NCBI GenBank assembly: GCA_025716855.1
Contig: JAIXMQ010000108.1
Span: 1 to 61,207 of the forward strand
Direction of reading: 5' to 3'
Length of the DNA: 61,207 bases
From: Pilaira anomala
Lineage: Eukaryota > Mucoromycota > Mucoromycetes > Mucorales > Mucoraceae
The notes under the pieces: generated by a model
The model's input: the letters and a program-made list of their open reading frames with translations, nothing else
Databases searched by the model: none
Told to the model about the DNA's origin: nothing
Shown: piece by piece, positions 1 through 12,623 of the stretch
Layout: every line of letters begins with the position of its first letter
Numbering within the stretch: the first letter of the stretch is position 1
Made by a program: the position numbers and the translations under genes

Positions 1-2395
1 ACTATAGACTTTCTTTCGTCGTCCTGTGTTAAAGAATAATCTGATCAAAAAGGATCAGATACCACATCATTTAAACTATCAACAAGGTTGAAGTTACAAA
101 ATATTCAACTGCTCTGATGTGCAGTATAAGTAAAAATCGGATTTTTCAAAAAAAAAAAAAATACTGTACACTTTATATCGTACGAAGAAATTGATGAAAT
201 AGCTATACAAATATTAATAAAACAACTTGACAAAGCTTCGGATGATATCAAGACAATTCATACTATAATTTATGAGAAAGTAGATTCATTTTTTTTTTTT
301 TGCCACTAATTTTTTAAGCTTCCGATGACCGAGGTGAAAATTTTTCAGCAATATCTTTAGTATCATCATCCCCTGTCGTTATGTTTAGTTCATACTACAT
401 CATGCTTCTTTCTTAACAAAAAAAGTTAACAAGACTGAAGGAAATAGGAAGCAAGAGTTGTTTTAAAAGACATCCATATTTTTTTTTTTTTCGTTTTTTT
501 TTTTTTTTTTTGTAATTTTAAGCGATAATAATTTCGAACAGCTTTGGTCAATTGTCTTTCAATGGAACGAGCCCTCAGACAAAGGTTTTACACTGCATGC
601 GTTTTTCTTGGGACCCTATATAAACGCATACTAGATCAAGACCAATATACATTTTTTTAAGCCACTTATTGAGAAATTTAATTTCTCGTCGTTGTGAGAT
701 AAAGAGTAAATAAGTTACCCAAGCGAATAGGCTTTTTATACCTTTTTGAAAAAAAAAAAAAAAAAAAAAATTAGTGCGTAAAGCAGTCTTATTAAAGTTC
801 AGTTTTAAAAAAAATCGGTGAAATAAAAAAAAAAAACCACCACATTGCTGCTATTTAGAATCATTTCTTTTAACATGTTCAAAGCTTCTTCACGATATCT
901 ATAATCGAATTTATTAGAATACTCAATTATGTAGTATGCTTACTTTGAATCTGTCGATATTCCTTATAGACGTGAGAGATAATATCAGCAGGTATCTTTT
1001 GTTCTATCATTCGTAACTTTTTTTATTTTCTACCTAGGGGTTGTTAAGCTTTTCAATCTTTATATTGGACGCGTGTCTATATCGTTTTTTCCTTAAAAAA
1101 TATATAGTTACGATCCTTAAATAAACTCTTCTGAATCCCAAGTTACTTGTTAGATCATTATCGATAACGATATATATCTTACAATAGAACAGCTGCTATA
1201 TCCAATAGTATTAAATAATACTCGTGTCTTATTATAAAATAGAATAGAAAAAGGAAGGAAGAGGAAAGAAGTAGAGAAAGAGAAAATCAGTTTATAATGC
1301 AATCATGTGGTGTACATATAAAAAACAAGAAAGAGGTGTTTCAGAAATCCAACCAATTGGATTCGAAAGACTTTAATCCTTTTCATTACGAAAAAAGTAC
1401 TAAACTACATTCAGTCTTTCCTTAAGTTAATTAAATTAATGACCTGTTTCTTTTTCTACCACGACTCTTTTTAATGTAGTAAATGTTTTATTTCAACTGT
1501 CAAAAAATGGATAAATGTAGTATCAACTCCGCTTATTGAACGGACTGGTTTATATGGTTGAGGGAAAAAAAAAATTTTTATTAGAGAGAACTGAAAAACC
1601 TTTTTCTTATTTTTTCTTTTTCTTCTTCCTTTTTATTATAGTTTTATATTGCACTGATGAAAGCTTTGGTAAACGTTTGAATTTTAAAGAAATTTAATTC
1701 CACAACCCTTTATTTTTTTTTCTTTTTGAAAGAAAGAGGTGTTCGAGGTATGACGAAGAAAAGGCGATGTCTGAGCATTTATAAGACATTTTTCATCTTT
1801 TTTTTTAAATCAAGGTAAATAATCATAAAACATTTCTATTTTTTTTTTTAAAAAAAAAAGGAGAGAATTAAATTGATGATAAGTGTATTATTGATAAACA
1901 TTCTGTGTTTTGTGATTCTAAAAACTACACCTGTTACAATTTCTCTAAGAAGCACTGATTTTTTCTCTCTTTTTTTTTAAAAAAAAAAAAAAAAATATTT
2001 ATATTTACAAATATCATGATTTACTAAATATTTTATTTCTCTTTTTTTTTTTTTAGGTAAATATTACTGTATCGCTTAGTTTAGTTCTATATATCTTTTT
2101 AAATAAAAAAATCCCTGTCTTATAAAAAAAAAACAATAGTTTTCCAATGTATTTCCCTAGTATAAACATGATGTTTTTTTTTTTTTAAAAAAAAAAAGAG
2201 GATTTCCCCTTTACACGTCATCATTTTTTTTTTTTTTTTTTTTGGTAGAGTTCTGAGAGGATGTTATTTCCTGTATTTTACTGTGCAGCTGGCCAGCCAC
2301 GCCCCGGGGTTTCTATTTTGTTGTTTTTTTTCATATTTAACCCCACCCTCTCTTTGACTTCTTAAAACACCCTACTCTTAAATTTTATATTAACA
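1..2395. other. Intergenic, AT-rich, no confident gene
   Basis: This stretch is dominated by runs of A or T and by T-tract/A-tract junctions (for example near 1839-1859, 1970-1995 and 2174-2197). A short open frame with non-homopolymeric, coding-like composition lies at about 178-290 on the + strand, but it has no start codon, no recognised motif and no clear splice partner. It could be a leftover exon. Nothing else is supportable until the NDUFB10 start at 2396. Confidence 0.6.
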
Positions 2396-2900
2396 ATGTC
2401 CACTGCAGCACAACCTTGGGAATACCCTGAACACATGCAATTTGAACGGTTAGATTATAACTTGTTGTTTTCAACTGATTCAAAAATGTATTAACATTTC
2501 TACTTTTTTTTTTTATCAATGTAGTGTTCCTACCTTGGACCAAATTGATCCTAATGACCGCAAAGGTATAATAAGAGAGAGGGAGAAAATGTATATAGTT
2601 GAAATTTCAGTTATTAACTCGTTTAAATTAAGCCATCTATGCTGCTCGTAACCAAAAGATTCGTGACGATTGGGTTAAAGCTATGGAAGCTCGTTTGATC
2701 AAGGAGAAATTGGATGAATGTTATAGAACTGAAGGTGTCAACCACTGTAAGTTTTTTTTTTTCTTTTTGCGATATATTTAAAAACATAACGGAATAAATT
2801 ACTAACGATGCATATAGACAAGAGTTGTCGTCATTTAGCTGATATGTATCTTGAAACAATCAAGACACACAGAGTAGAAGGTTTCCGCAAGAACACATAA
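2396..2900 (+). CDS. NDUFB10: Mitochondrial complex I subunit NDUFB10 (PDSW / fungal 12.3 kDa type)
   Basis: Accessory subunit of the membrane arm of NADH:ubiquinone oxidoreductase in the inner mitochondrial membrane. Four exons are inferred: 2396-2448, 2525-2565, 2633-2746, 2818-2900, giving 96 residues; all introns are GT-AG. The central block with RDDWVKAMEAR-like and ECYRTEGVNHYKSCRHLAD motifs, followed by a short charged tail, matches the fungal 12.3-kDa PDSW family, including the paired cysteines around the conserved EGVNH segment (the Asn-His is seen directly). The length is close to the roughly 95-100 aa of filamentous fungal homologues and shorter than the animal protein. The start is the first ATG in frame and gives MSTAAQPWEYP. 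The gene converges with IES2, the two stop codons lying 70 bp apart, so 3' UTRs probably overlap. Family assignment is from memory of conserved motifs. Confidence 0.8.
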
Positions 2901-2970
2901 ATCCAACAAGAAAAAAACGTACATAAACAATTTACAGCTTCTTTATTGAAATAATGTAATAAAAAGATAT

Positions 2971-4161
2971 TTATATAGCTTCAATCAATTTATAATGTTC
3001 AAGGGAGCAAACTGATTTTCCAGTATTTTTGGCAGTATATTTTCGATTATTTGAGCAACCATTCACTTCACATGTCTTTACTTTTGATGGTGTTGGTGAT
3101 TTGTTACTATTAGAAAAAAAAAAAAAAAGTTAGGACATCAATGCAATTAGATAGAATATGAATAGATGTATTTTTACATTGTTTCACCAAAAATCTGTTC
3201 CATTGTAAAGACAGTGGGTATACAAAGTTGACTTCCTTTTGACGTATTGATATAACGTATACGATTAGGATCCTCTGATTTTAATAACTTTTCATGCGCT
3301 GTTTCTTTATCATCTGTATCATCAATAATACGTTTACTTTTAGATGCTTGTTTCTTTAATAACCTATTGATCGTATCCGCTTTATCTTTTTCTGCTCTTT
3401 GAATGCTTTGATTTTTTCTTCTTCTCGCTACTTCAGATTTCTTTAATTGTTCTTCTTCCTCTGTCAATAACTTCTTTTTACCAGTATCTTTTTATAAATT
3501 GTATTATTAATTGATTATTGCTTAAAAAAAACCACAAAATAATAATAATTTTTTTTACCCATCGGTAATTCCAAAAATTCTTCTGGTATTTCTTGATATA
3601 CTTTAGCTCTTTGTCGTTTGGTCATGGGTCGATTTCGTACAACTTCTGCATCATCAGAAAAATCATCTTCTTCACTTTCTTGTTCAATTACTGTATGATT
3701 TGATTAGATATTACTACCTTTTTTATTTTTTTTTAAAAAAAAAAAAAAAGTTGACAAGTACCTGTTTTCTTTCGTTTGTTACTACTGTGCACATTACTAC
3801 GTACAACGGGTTTAATAATTTGTTCTTCCATATCATCATCCTCTTCTTCGTCTTCTTCCTCATCGTCTTCGTCTCGTTCCTCATCTTCTTGATCGACTTC
3901 TTGCTCATCGTCTTCTTCTTCTTCTTGTTCAGATAATGATTCCATTCCGTTGTTATTATCCATAATATCATGAACAATAGGTTGATCCTCTTCTTCATCC
4001 TCAATTTCGTCTTCTTCACTAAATACTTCATTTCCACCCGTGTCCATTTCGTCTAATTCAGAACTATCCATTTCATCTTCTTCAGAAGAGATGGGTGAGG
4101 GAGATAAAGGTCTTGAAACGGCAGCAGCAGCAACAACAGCAGCTCTTCTTGTAGGTCTCAT
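2971..4161 (-). CDS. IES2: INO80 chromatin-remodelling complex subunit Ies2/INO80B (PAPA-1 domain)
   Basis: Nuclear subunit that activates the INO80 ATPase. Four exons: 4161-3762, 3690-3559, 3487-3178, 3106-2971; 325 residues. Residues about 24-125 are an extremely acidic, low-complexity Glu/Asp tract. The PAPA-1 domain starts near residue 156 with MTKRQRAK, continues through EFLELPM and LTEEEEQLKKSEVARRRKN, and includes DTINRLLKKQ. The last exon encodes a Cys-rich module (CEVNGC, then VCSLEHY), resembling the truncated HIT-type finger at the C-terminus of Ies2/INO80B. The ATG is immediately preceded on the sense strand by a run of about 18 A. It diverges from the UBE3C-like gene, sharing a 196-bp promoter. 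The domain call is firm; yeast IES2 and animal INO80B are orthologue names for the same family. Confidence 0.88.
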
Positions 4162-4357
4162 TTTTTTTTTTTTTTTTTGAAAAGGTGTGTGTGTGAAAGA
4201 GGAACAAGAAAAAAAATAATATGTAAAAAAAAAACGTGACGCTTACATATCACCTACATTTTTTTTATGTGAAAGTACGCACTTATAAAAATTAAAGTGT
4301 CGTAAGCGCAGGACTTTATTTTTCTTTCTCTTTGAAAAAAAAAAAAAAAAAAAAAAA
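4162..4357. promoter_or_regulatory. Bidirectional promoter, IES2 / UBE3C-HUL5
   Basis: The 196 bp between two divergent start codons must hold both promoters and 5' leaders. It contains a long T-run next to the IES2 ATG and a long A-run directly abutting the HUL5 ATG at 4358, so both mRNAs have poly(A)-like leaders. A (TG)n stretch (about 4187-4194) and a GGACTTTATT segment lie between. No canonical TATA box is clear. Confidence 0.55.
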
Positions 4358-7300
4358 ATGAATTTCAATTTTGAAGGCAATTATAAACCAAGAAGAAATA
4401 TCAATTTAGGTGGTGTCAAGTCTGTCGATGATAAACGTTCTTTAATGGCTAAAGCTCAAGCAGAGCGTAAAGCAAGAGAACAGGATCGTTTGAAAGTTAA
4501 AAGTGCTCAACGAATTCAGGCAGGTGCTATACGAAAAGCATATATATATATATATATATTACTCATACTTTTTTTTTTTTTTTATATATATAGGCTTTTT
4601 TTAGAGGACGTAAGCAAGCTTCTTTTATTCGACAACAGTTAAGAAAAGAGTTCGAACAGTTATTTTTACAACTGAACGAGTCTTGTACAGATGAACAACA
4701 AATAAATATCGTTATTACCTTGACTCGACAACTTTTAGTGTTTTACCAGACAACACAAGAAAAAGATAAATACTATCTTGAACAGTATATATCTATACTT
4801 GTATCACCTACAACAAGTCAATTGCATCAAATGTTTAATATAAAAGATAGAGAAATGTTGGATTCTTGGATTGGTCTCGTTTGCTTATTAATTAAAAAAG
4901 TAGTGTTACCCAGCATAAATAAGTAATGTGTTAAATGACAAAAGATAACCTATTTTTTTTTTTTTATGATTAATTTTTTTTTTATTATTATCAACAGTCC
5001 TTCTTCTAATCAATTCCTTTCATTACTAATTGATTCAAATACTTACCCAAATAAGAAAAATGACGAAAATCGTATTCGACTCATCACTTTTGTTTTATGC
5101 AATACGGACTTACTAAGCGTGATGAAAAATGTCATTATGCAATTACCTAATAACGTTGCTATGGAAGCCATACTCTACCAAATTGCAACCTTCTTACCAC
5201 CTTATTATTACTCTACACCATTATTAATTGAAAAGTACCAAAGAAATCGTAATAACAGCAATTATTTAACTAGACCTACCTTGTTACGTATGATTACCAC
5301 CGAATTATTGACAGAACCATTTTTATTGGATAATATATCACCCCAACTTGTCACTGAACTTGTAGTTCAATTACCCTTGAAGGAGGTTTTAGATACCATC
5401 TCCAACTTGTTTACTGACAGCAGCTATAAATTAAATGATATGGTTGTTGCAGGATTGTTGATGAATATAACTCAAATGGGTGATATTGATTCTGGAAAGT
5501 ACTTGAGTAATATACTTGTAAGTTGCAATTATATTTCTTTATGAACTACACACAAATTTTATAACCATTCTGTATTATATAGACTGAGTATGCTAGAGCA
5601 GTTCAATTACTTTTAACTCATTTACCCGTATCATACCTGGTTGATCCCTCAACAAATAATCAGACGGATATCATGGATCAAGAAAGTGATTCATCTGACG
5701 ATGAAGATGAAGATGAAGAAAGAGATATCACAATGAAGGAAGCAACTGATATTCCTTATTTAAACAAACCATCCGTTTCACCCGTCATTCGCGCCCGTCT
5801 CGAGCTACTTTATGATTCAGATCGTGTCAACAATTTATTATCTCGATTTATGCAATTAGCAACACGAGTAGCGAACAACAGCGAAGCGATTCAGTCTATT
5901 TCTAGCTTCTTTAATACACTCATGTTACGTTGGCCAATGAAAAAAGATACGATCCTTAACACTTTACTTTACAAATCTTCAAATACACATCACCTGTTAC
6001 AATTGTTATGGAACTCTTGGTCTGTTTCAAAAGAAGCTACCTTGTTCAAAAACGATCAAAGTATCATGAATAATCTATCTGAAGCCGTAAAATCAATCAC
6101 CGAGTCAGAAAAGAGTTGGTCCATTTTATTCTTACTTTGTGAAGTCTATACTCGATTACTATTAACAATTAGTGATGATGAATTCTTGGAAAAAAATACT
6201 ACACATACTCATGCAAATCCACTTGAAATAAATCAAGTTGTTGAATTAAGTAAACAGTTGAAGAGTATTTCGTTTGTTATGTTTTGGCGTGCCAACAGTA
6301 TGGATCTTACACAATCTATTGGACTTACTGGTATTCAATTAAACCAATTTCGAACTACCATTACACATTTATTACAACAAATCCATATGAGAGAGTAAAG
6401 TGTTGATAGATATAATATTACAAAGTTTATTCATTTTTTTTTTTATTATTATTATTATTATTTTAGTTCACGTCGTCAATTCTGTCCTCAGGACCATTGG
6501 TTGATTCCTGATTTAGATACAGATAACTTCTCTAGTGAAGCAGTAGCAGAAGAATTCAATTTAGAAAGCGAACTACAACAAGAGAAAAACATGCCATTGC
6601 GTCCATTACGCATGTTATCCAAAGGCAGATTAGCTGTGATCAGTCCCCGATTAGGTTTATTAAATAATATTCCATTTGTCATTCCATTTGAACAACGTGT
6701 AGAAATATTCCGTATGTTTGTACAAAACGATAAGAAACGAAATAATATAGAAGAATATTACAATCGACCCAAGGCAGCAGCTACTGTCAGAAGAGATCAC
6801 ATGTTTGAAGACGGTTTTGCTTCTTTAAGTACCTTGGGTGTCGAATTAAAGAACAAGGTTGCGATTTCGTTTGTAGATGAGTTTGGGTTAGAAGAGGCGG
6901 GTATTGATGGTGGTGGTGTCTTTAAGGAGTTCTTAACTGGTCTTAGTATGGAGGCTTTTGATACAAACTATGGTTTGTTCGTGGCTACACCTGATCAATT
7001 GTTATATCCTAATCCGAGTTCATTTGCTACTGAACGTAAGTAGATTCTATTATCCTGTGGCATTACCATAGTAAATTGATCTTTCTTTCTTTCTTTTTTT
7101 TTTTGTTTATATATAGCACAGCAGCTTGAATACTTCAAGTTCCTTGGTTTAATTATAGGTAAAGCTGTCTATGAAGGTATTCTGTTAGACGTTGGTTTTG
7201 CTGAATTCTTTTTGAAAAAATGTCTTGGGAAAGTCAATTATTGTAAGTAAAAACAATATATTATCCATATATTAAAATAATAATGGTTTTATATAGTGGA

Positions 7301-7933
7301 CGATTTAGCATCACTCGATCCAGAATTATATAAAGGTCTATTAGCTGTCAAAAATTTTGATGGTAATGTAGAAGACCTTTCACTTGATTTTACCAGTACA
7401 CATATCGAAAATGGAAAATCAGTCAATGTAGAACTAATTCCTGGTGGAAGTAATATTGCGGTGAACAACAAGAACCGAATTCAATATATTTACTTGATTG
7501 CCAATTACAGATTAAATGTACAGATTGCAAAGCAATGCAGAGCTTTCTTTAGAGGATTATCTACTATTGTAGATATCAAATGGCTTCGTATGTTTAATCA
7601 ACAAGAATTACAAATTGTGTTGGGCGGTGCCTCTGTACCTATCGACTTGAACGATTTACGTGCTCATACGGTACTTGCTGGGTTTATGGAACATGATGCT
7701 ACCGTCAAGAACTTCTGGAGAGCGTTGGAATCATTTGATAATACGCTTCGTATGAAATTTGTTAAATTTGTCACGTCTTGTTCTCGACCTCCCTTATTAG
7801 GGTTTAAGGAACTTGTGCCACAATTTTGTCTTCGTAATGCAGGTGTAAATGATGAACGATTACCTACTAGTTCTACCTGTGTTAATTTGTTAAAGCTACC
7901 CAATTTTTCTACTTATGAAATTTTAAGAGAGTA

Positions 7934-7971
<38 letters not shown>

Positions 7972-8082
7972 GGTATCTTTTTTTTTTTGTTCTTTCTAAC
8001 ATGGTCTTTTTTTTTTTTTTTTTTTTTTTTTAGTAAATTGTTGTATGCCATTACAGCTGACGCAGGTTTCGATCTCTCGTAA
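4358..8082 (+). CDS. HUL5: HECT E3 ubiquitin ligase, UBE3C/Hul5 family
   Basis: Proteasome-associated E3/E4 ligase that extends ubiquitin chains on stalled substrates. Eight exons: 4358-4519, 4594-4922, 4998-5517, 5583-6394, 6467-7035, 7117-7242, 7297-7930, 8034-8082; 1066 residues, the usual size for the family. The N-terminus (MNFNFEGNYKPRRNINLGG) is the UBE3C/Hul5 signature and is followed by an IQ motif (RIQAFFRGRKQ). An acidic Asp/Glu insert follows near residue 350. The HECT domain occupies the last ~370 residues, with GIDGGGVFKEF in the N-lobe and the catalytic cysteine at about 1034 in LPTSSTCVNLLKLP. The tail ends GFDLS, as in the family. The first intron appears to use a GC donor (CAG|GCAGGT at 4520), because only that junction restores the IQ motif. 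Start: first ATG, directly after an A-run. Confidence 0.93.
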
Positions 8083-9219
8083 TACAATGCACACACATAA
8101 ATACATCATTAAATAAATCATTTTTGCTTTTTTTTTTTCACACTCTATATATATAATATATGTACGAAGCATGATACTGCATAATAATAGCAAAAATAAG
8201 AACAAATAACTCACTGATACTGATTGAGTACAGCAATATGACCATCTCATTAGATTCAGAGTTTTATGTACGAGAAAGAGACTTGCGTCTTTTTTTTTTT
8301 TTCAAAAAAAAAAAAAAAAAAAGAGTTAAAGGCGCATCTTTTAGTATATGTTGATCGAATTAGTTTTCGGGACGAGGTTGAAGAAAGTTCCGTACAAAAT
8401 AATATTTCTTCTTATAGTTAACTCAAGATACTATACATTTCATATTTAGATAATTAACTTTTTTTTTTTTCATGTTATCTTCAACATCGTCCAGGAAATT
8501 TAGTATAATAGATTAAGCAATAAGCTTTAACATTTTACACTTAGTTATGAACATCTTGGCTACAGTGGTTCTAGATATTCCACGCGCATTTCTCTCTCTT
8601 TCTCTCTCTTATTTAAAGGCCATAGTATCAATAATATACATTTGGTGTTTATTTGATGATGCTGTACCAACTTTTGTTTGTTTTTATAATCTAAACCTAT
8701 TACAGTATATATATATTTTGTATGTTTCACTACGTAACAGTTGTTGTTGTTGTTGTTGTTGTTTAAATAGAAAATGGTTCTCTGTCATCAACTATACAGA
8801 CATTTTTTTTTTTCCTGTCGCGTATCATAAAAGATTTATATAAGAACATCTTATTAGAGAAACTAAATACGGAATGACATACAAATGAGATAAATAGAGA
8901 GTGTACAGTCTATACCAAAAAAAAAATGTTGCTATGTATTGACAAAAAAAAAAAAAAAAAAATAATAATAATAACTCTCGTTAAGGTGTTAATCAAAAAA
9001 TGATAAACATTTCTTTTGTTTCAAAAGCAAATACAAAAATGTAGATTGAAAAGCTAAAAAAGCAGAATCCATCCAAACATGCATTGACACATGCAAAACA
9101 AAAAAAAAAAGTTCATATACACAAAAAAAGAATTCTAGATTGTCGTAATGAGATCTATAACATGTACGTGTGTGTGGATAATACACAACCCACATGCGTG
9201 ATACAAAAAAAAAAAAAAA

Positions 9220-9239
9220 GGGAGGGAGGGGGGGGGGGG
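9220..9239 (+). other. G-rich tract, possible G-quadruplex
   Basis: GGGAGGGAGGG followed by more G, 20 bases containing only two A, directly after a 15-bp A-run. It fits the four-G-run pattern for an intramolecular quadruplex on the + strand. It stands out in an AT-rich region without genes. Confidence 0.5.
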
Positions 9240-10317
9240 AAGGCGCGGAGACTTCTTGAAGGGAACTCTAAAATAAAATAAAAAAACAGAAATTGTCTTT
9301 CGAGAAATTTGATATAAATTTTTAGAAAAATATATTTCCGTACATATCAAAAGAAAAGCTAAGGTGTCAATTATGAATTACTTTTCTTTTTAACATGATA
9401 TATATCTCTGGGATTGCCTGCAATTCCTATATTTATAAATGGATTCATTGCTTATTTAACTAATAACTATCTTGATTCTTATTTCTTTCTTTGCATCATC
9501 TCTTTATTTCCTGATCTTTTTGAAGTTCAAAAAAAAAAAAAAAAAAAAAAAAAAAATTCACCTGTGTGGTATAAATTTATTAATTTATATGACCAATTTA
9601 ATACTTATACATGAGCTAAAATAAAATCAAGAAGGACATATTCTCCAGCATATATTCAATGTATGTACTATAGAGTTTTTACAGTTGGTTTTATGAAGTC
9701 AAATTATATGCTTTAATTGATTTGGCCTTTAGAGGACACGATATAATTGTATATTTATCTCTGCTGTTATAAGATGCAAACTTATTTACTGCTCGGCAGC
9801 CATTTTCATCGTAAAGTTCTTTCTTTACAATAGGTCACACACGTACACTTGATTTTCCAAAACGCGAAACATCTTTTGTATACTTTTTTTTTGACTCAGC
9901 ATTACATGATTACTTATTATTTACATCAATACAAATGATGAATAAAAAAACTTTGGGAGTATATTTAGCAAAAGATGAAGATATATATACGTAATAAGCT
10001 TTTTTTTTTTCTTTTTTACAAAATTGGTAAATGTTTTGATTTAAAACAAGCTATATATATTCTTTTTAAAATCGATGCAGGCATCTGCAGTGTAATTTAA
10101 ACGCGTATTTTTTTTTTAAAAAAAAAGAAAAATCCCTGAAATATAATTGCTTTCTATGTTGATCAATAGAAATAGAACGCGCTTGACTTCCACAGACGAT
10201 ACTTGAACAAAAAACAAAAAAAAAAAAACTCGTGTATGTTTCAAAAGTCATGATTAAAAAAAAACAGTACTATGCGTTTTTAATATAAGTTTAGCATTTA
10301 AAAACAATGCTATAATA

Positions 10318-10350
10318 GTGGATTACCGTGTGTTCAACACATGAATCCAC
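10318..10350. other. Nested perfect inverted repeat (hairpin)
   Basis: Outer arms GTGGATT (10318-10324) and AATCCAC (10344-10350) are exact complements. Inside them TGTGTT and AACACA are also exact complements, separated by one base. The structure is a two-stage hairpin of 13 bp within 33 nt, not composed of homopolymer. It lies about 470 bp beyond the DP gene stop codon. Function unknown. Confidence 0.5.
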
Positions 10351-10818
10351 TGTGGTACCGTTCTATATAACTTTACCTCTTGCCTACATTTACAATTAGA
10401 AAACTCTAAATGTACCGGTGTCACCAAAAACTTGTCTCGGATGACAAATTGACAAGTAATACCTGTTTAGAAAAAGAAGTTTTCAATGTGTATAAGGTTC
10501 ATCAATAGTTGTTTTTTAATAAATAAATAAAAAAAAAAGGGGTGAGATTTTTTTTTTTTTTCATACGTGAAATGAGAGAGAGAGAGAGAGAGAGTCAAAG
10601 AAAAAAGAATATTTAAAAGAAACGTGTATGTATGTATAATAGAAATAAAAAAAAAAGAAAGGAATTGCATGCAGTGTATAAGTAAGAATAATAATATAAA
10701 TATATAGTAAATGTGTTGTAGTAATATAGTTGAGAGAAAGAGAAAAGGGCTGGTTATATTTGTTTTGTTGAGTTGTATATATGGCTCGGAACTACTAAAA
10801 GAAGAGTTTACATTTGTA

Positions 10819-12623
10819 TCAGGATCGGGTAGCTGAAAGATGATCATTATCTAATTGTAAATGTCGTAAGACTTCGCTATCTTTATAAACAATCTTTTTA
10901 CTACTATCAAGTTGTTTTTCATGACAAAATGATATGAAAGCAGATCGACTTTTTTTTTTAAAAAAAAGAAATGATTAATAAAAGGTTTATATATAAACAA
11001 CAAAGTACTTACTCGTTATTGACAATTTCAATGTGTTTGTCATCTGTTGTTGGACATACTACAATAAAAAATGGAAATGAAATCCTATTGCTACTATTAT
11101 TATCTTCTTTTTGTTTGCTTTGCTGTTGTTGATTTCTCCAAATAAGATTATGAATTTGTGAACGCTGTTGATAGGAAATTATATATATATATATATATAA
11201 GTGATCTAGTTGAATGAATTGAAATGTGCATCAAGTATTCTGTTACTTACTTACTTTTGAAAGTTTACTATTCACGCCTTCTCTTAACGTTTTTAAAGAA
11301 CTGATTAATTCTTTTTGACGTAACTAAATAAGAAAAGAAAAAAAAAATTAGTTTTTTATACATGAATAATGTCAAAAAAAAAAAAAAAAAAATTACTTCT
11401 TCTTGTTCAATTTGTTTCAATAAAGCTTGTCTTGTTGCATCAATCTCAGAGTCTACTTGTTTTACATCTTGTTCTATATTATTATTATTATTCGTTTGTT
11501 GCTTATAACACTCTGGTATGCCAAGCCATTTTATGATTTTCTTGTCTTTGGCAATAATATTCATTGCCATTAATACATTTAAGGCATCATATACACGTCT
11601 TCTAATGTTCTTTTGGTCATAAGTATGTTTCTAATAGTATAATTAGTATGGAAATTTATATATATATATATATTCTATAGCTTACTTCGTTTCCTACTGT
11701 ATTTTGAATATCAAGAGACAATTCATCTGCCACCTATAAAAATAAAAGAAATTAAATATAAAATAAAAATTTCGGAAAAATAAAATTCATACCTCATTGT
11801 AAGAAGTAACACCTTTTTCAGCAACCTTTTCACAGACTTGCTTACTAAAATGGCGTAAACCTTTTGTAGCGCGTGGAGAATCCAGATGAGAAGCAACAAG
11901 TTGATTAGATTGACAGGCCTGTTGTTGTAATACACAATCAGAGTTGTTCAAATCAATTGATTTCCTTTGCTTTTTGACAATGACAGCAGTCTCGATAGTT
12001 TCAAATTGTTGTTTAGGTCTTCCTCTTTTCAATGTTGGATGATAGTTGTCAATAAAATGAGATTGATAATTACATTTACTTTCTTCTTCATCCAATTGCT
12101 TTAATTCAGGATCAGAATTAAGTAATGAAGCAATAGAACCCTTTCGACGAACATGGTGCATCATCATCATCTTTTGCTGTTGAATTAAATCGTCTTCAAT
12201 ATCTTCTTCATCTACTGGTGTAGGAGAAGAAGCAATAGAAGAACTGGGAGAAGCAGAAAGAGTACAATAATCGTTATCAAAGGGTGGTGAAGGACTGGCA
12301 ATAGGTGTAGTCATCATGACATTTTGAATAGGTGGTAAGTGATATTTACTATTGTTATTGTTATCGGAGACAGGATTAAATAAGAAAGGTCTCAACTCTA
12401 CAACATCACGACGTTGACTACTTGTGTAACGCGCGTCGGAAAGCAAACCGCTGCGGCCACCACCAATACAACTAATGTATGGTGAAGGGGCTCGGTCCAC
12501 GGTAAAAGTCAACATCTTTTTATCATTGGGATGATGATAATGATGAGATAATGGTGGTGATGGTAAAGATGAAAGACTGTTGTTATTTCTGACTTGGATA
12601 AATGCTGATGTTGATGAGGTCAT
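10819..12623 (-). CDS. TFDP1: DP subunit of the E2F/DP cell-cycle transcription factor
   Basis: Nuclear dimerisation partner of E2F, controlling G1/S genes. Six exons: 12623-11793, 11733-11686, 11630-11397, 11323-11255, 11164-11013, 10948-10819; 487 residues. Residues 1-245 are a long, Ser/Pro/His/Asn-rich disordered region with short acidic and basic patches (a GRPKQQ AT-hook-like motif near 200). The DNA-binding winged helix follows: [26 protein letters not shown], then the invariant [19 protein letters not shown] with the RRVYD recognition sequence, and IIKWLGIP. A coiled coil follows ([18 protein letters not shown]) and then the DP-specific C-terminal dimerisation segment ([13 protein letters not shown]). 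DP rather than E2F is indicated by [18 protein letters not shown]. Start: first ATG, giving [10 protein letters not shown]. Budding yeast lacks this family, early-diverging fungi have it. The gene symbol is by family only. Confidence 0.92.

Larger units (their letters stand above)
8083..10818. other. 2.7-kb desert between convergent HUL5 and DP genes
   Basis: No gene is supportable. The content is homopolymers, a CT-rich microsatellite (about 8590-8610), a (TTG)n run (8742-8763), a (GA)n run (10573-10594), a G-rich tract at 9220-9239 able to form a quadruplex, and a strong nested hairpin at 10318-10350. Short open frames here consist of homopolymer translations and are rejected. Confidence 0.6.

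Noticed and set aside
3700..3936. Open frames opposite and shifted to IES2 exon 1
   Set aside because: Shadows of the acidic GAA/GAT-rich exon, giving Phe/Leu artefacts.
8547..8843. 98-codon + strand frame
   Set aside because: It is built of CT and TTG microsatellites and T-runs, has no motif and no splice continuation.
10467..10847. 126-codon - strand frame overlapping the DP 3' end
   Set aside because: It begins inside the last DP exon in another frame and continues through microsatellites. The DP stop at 10819 explains the region.
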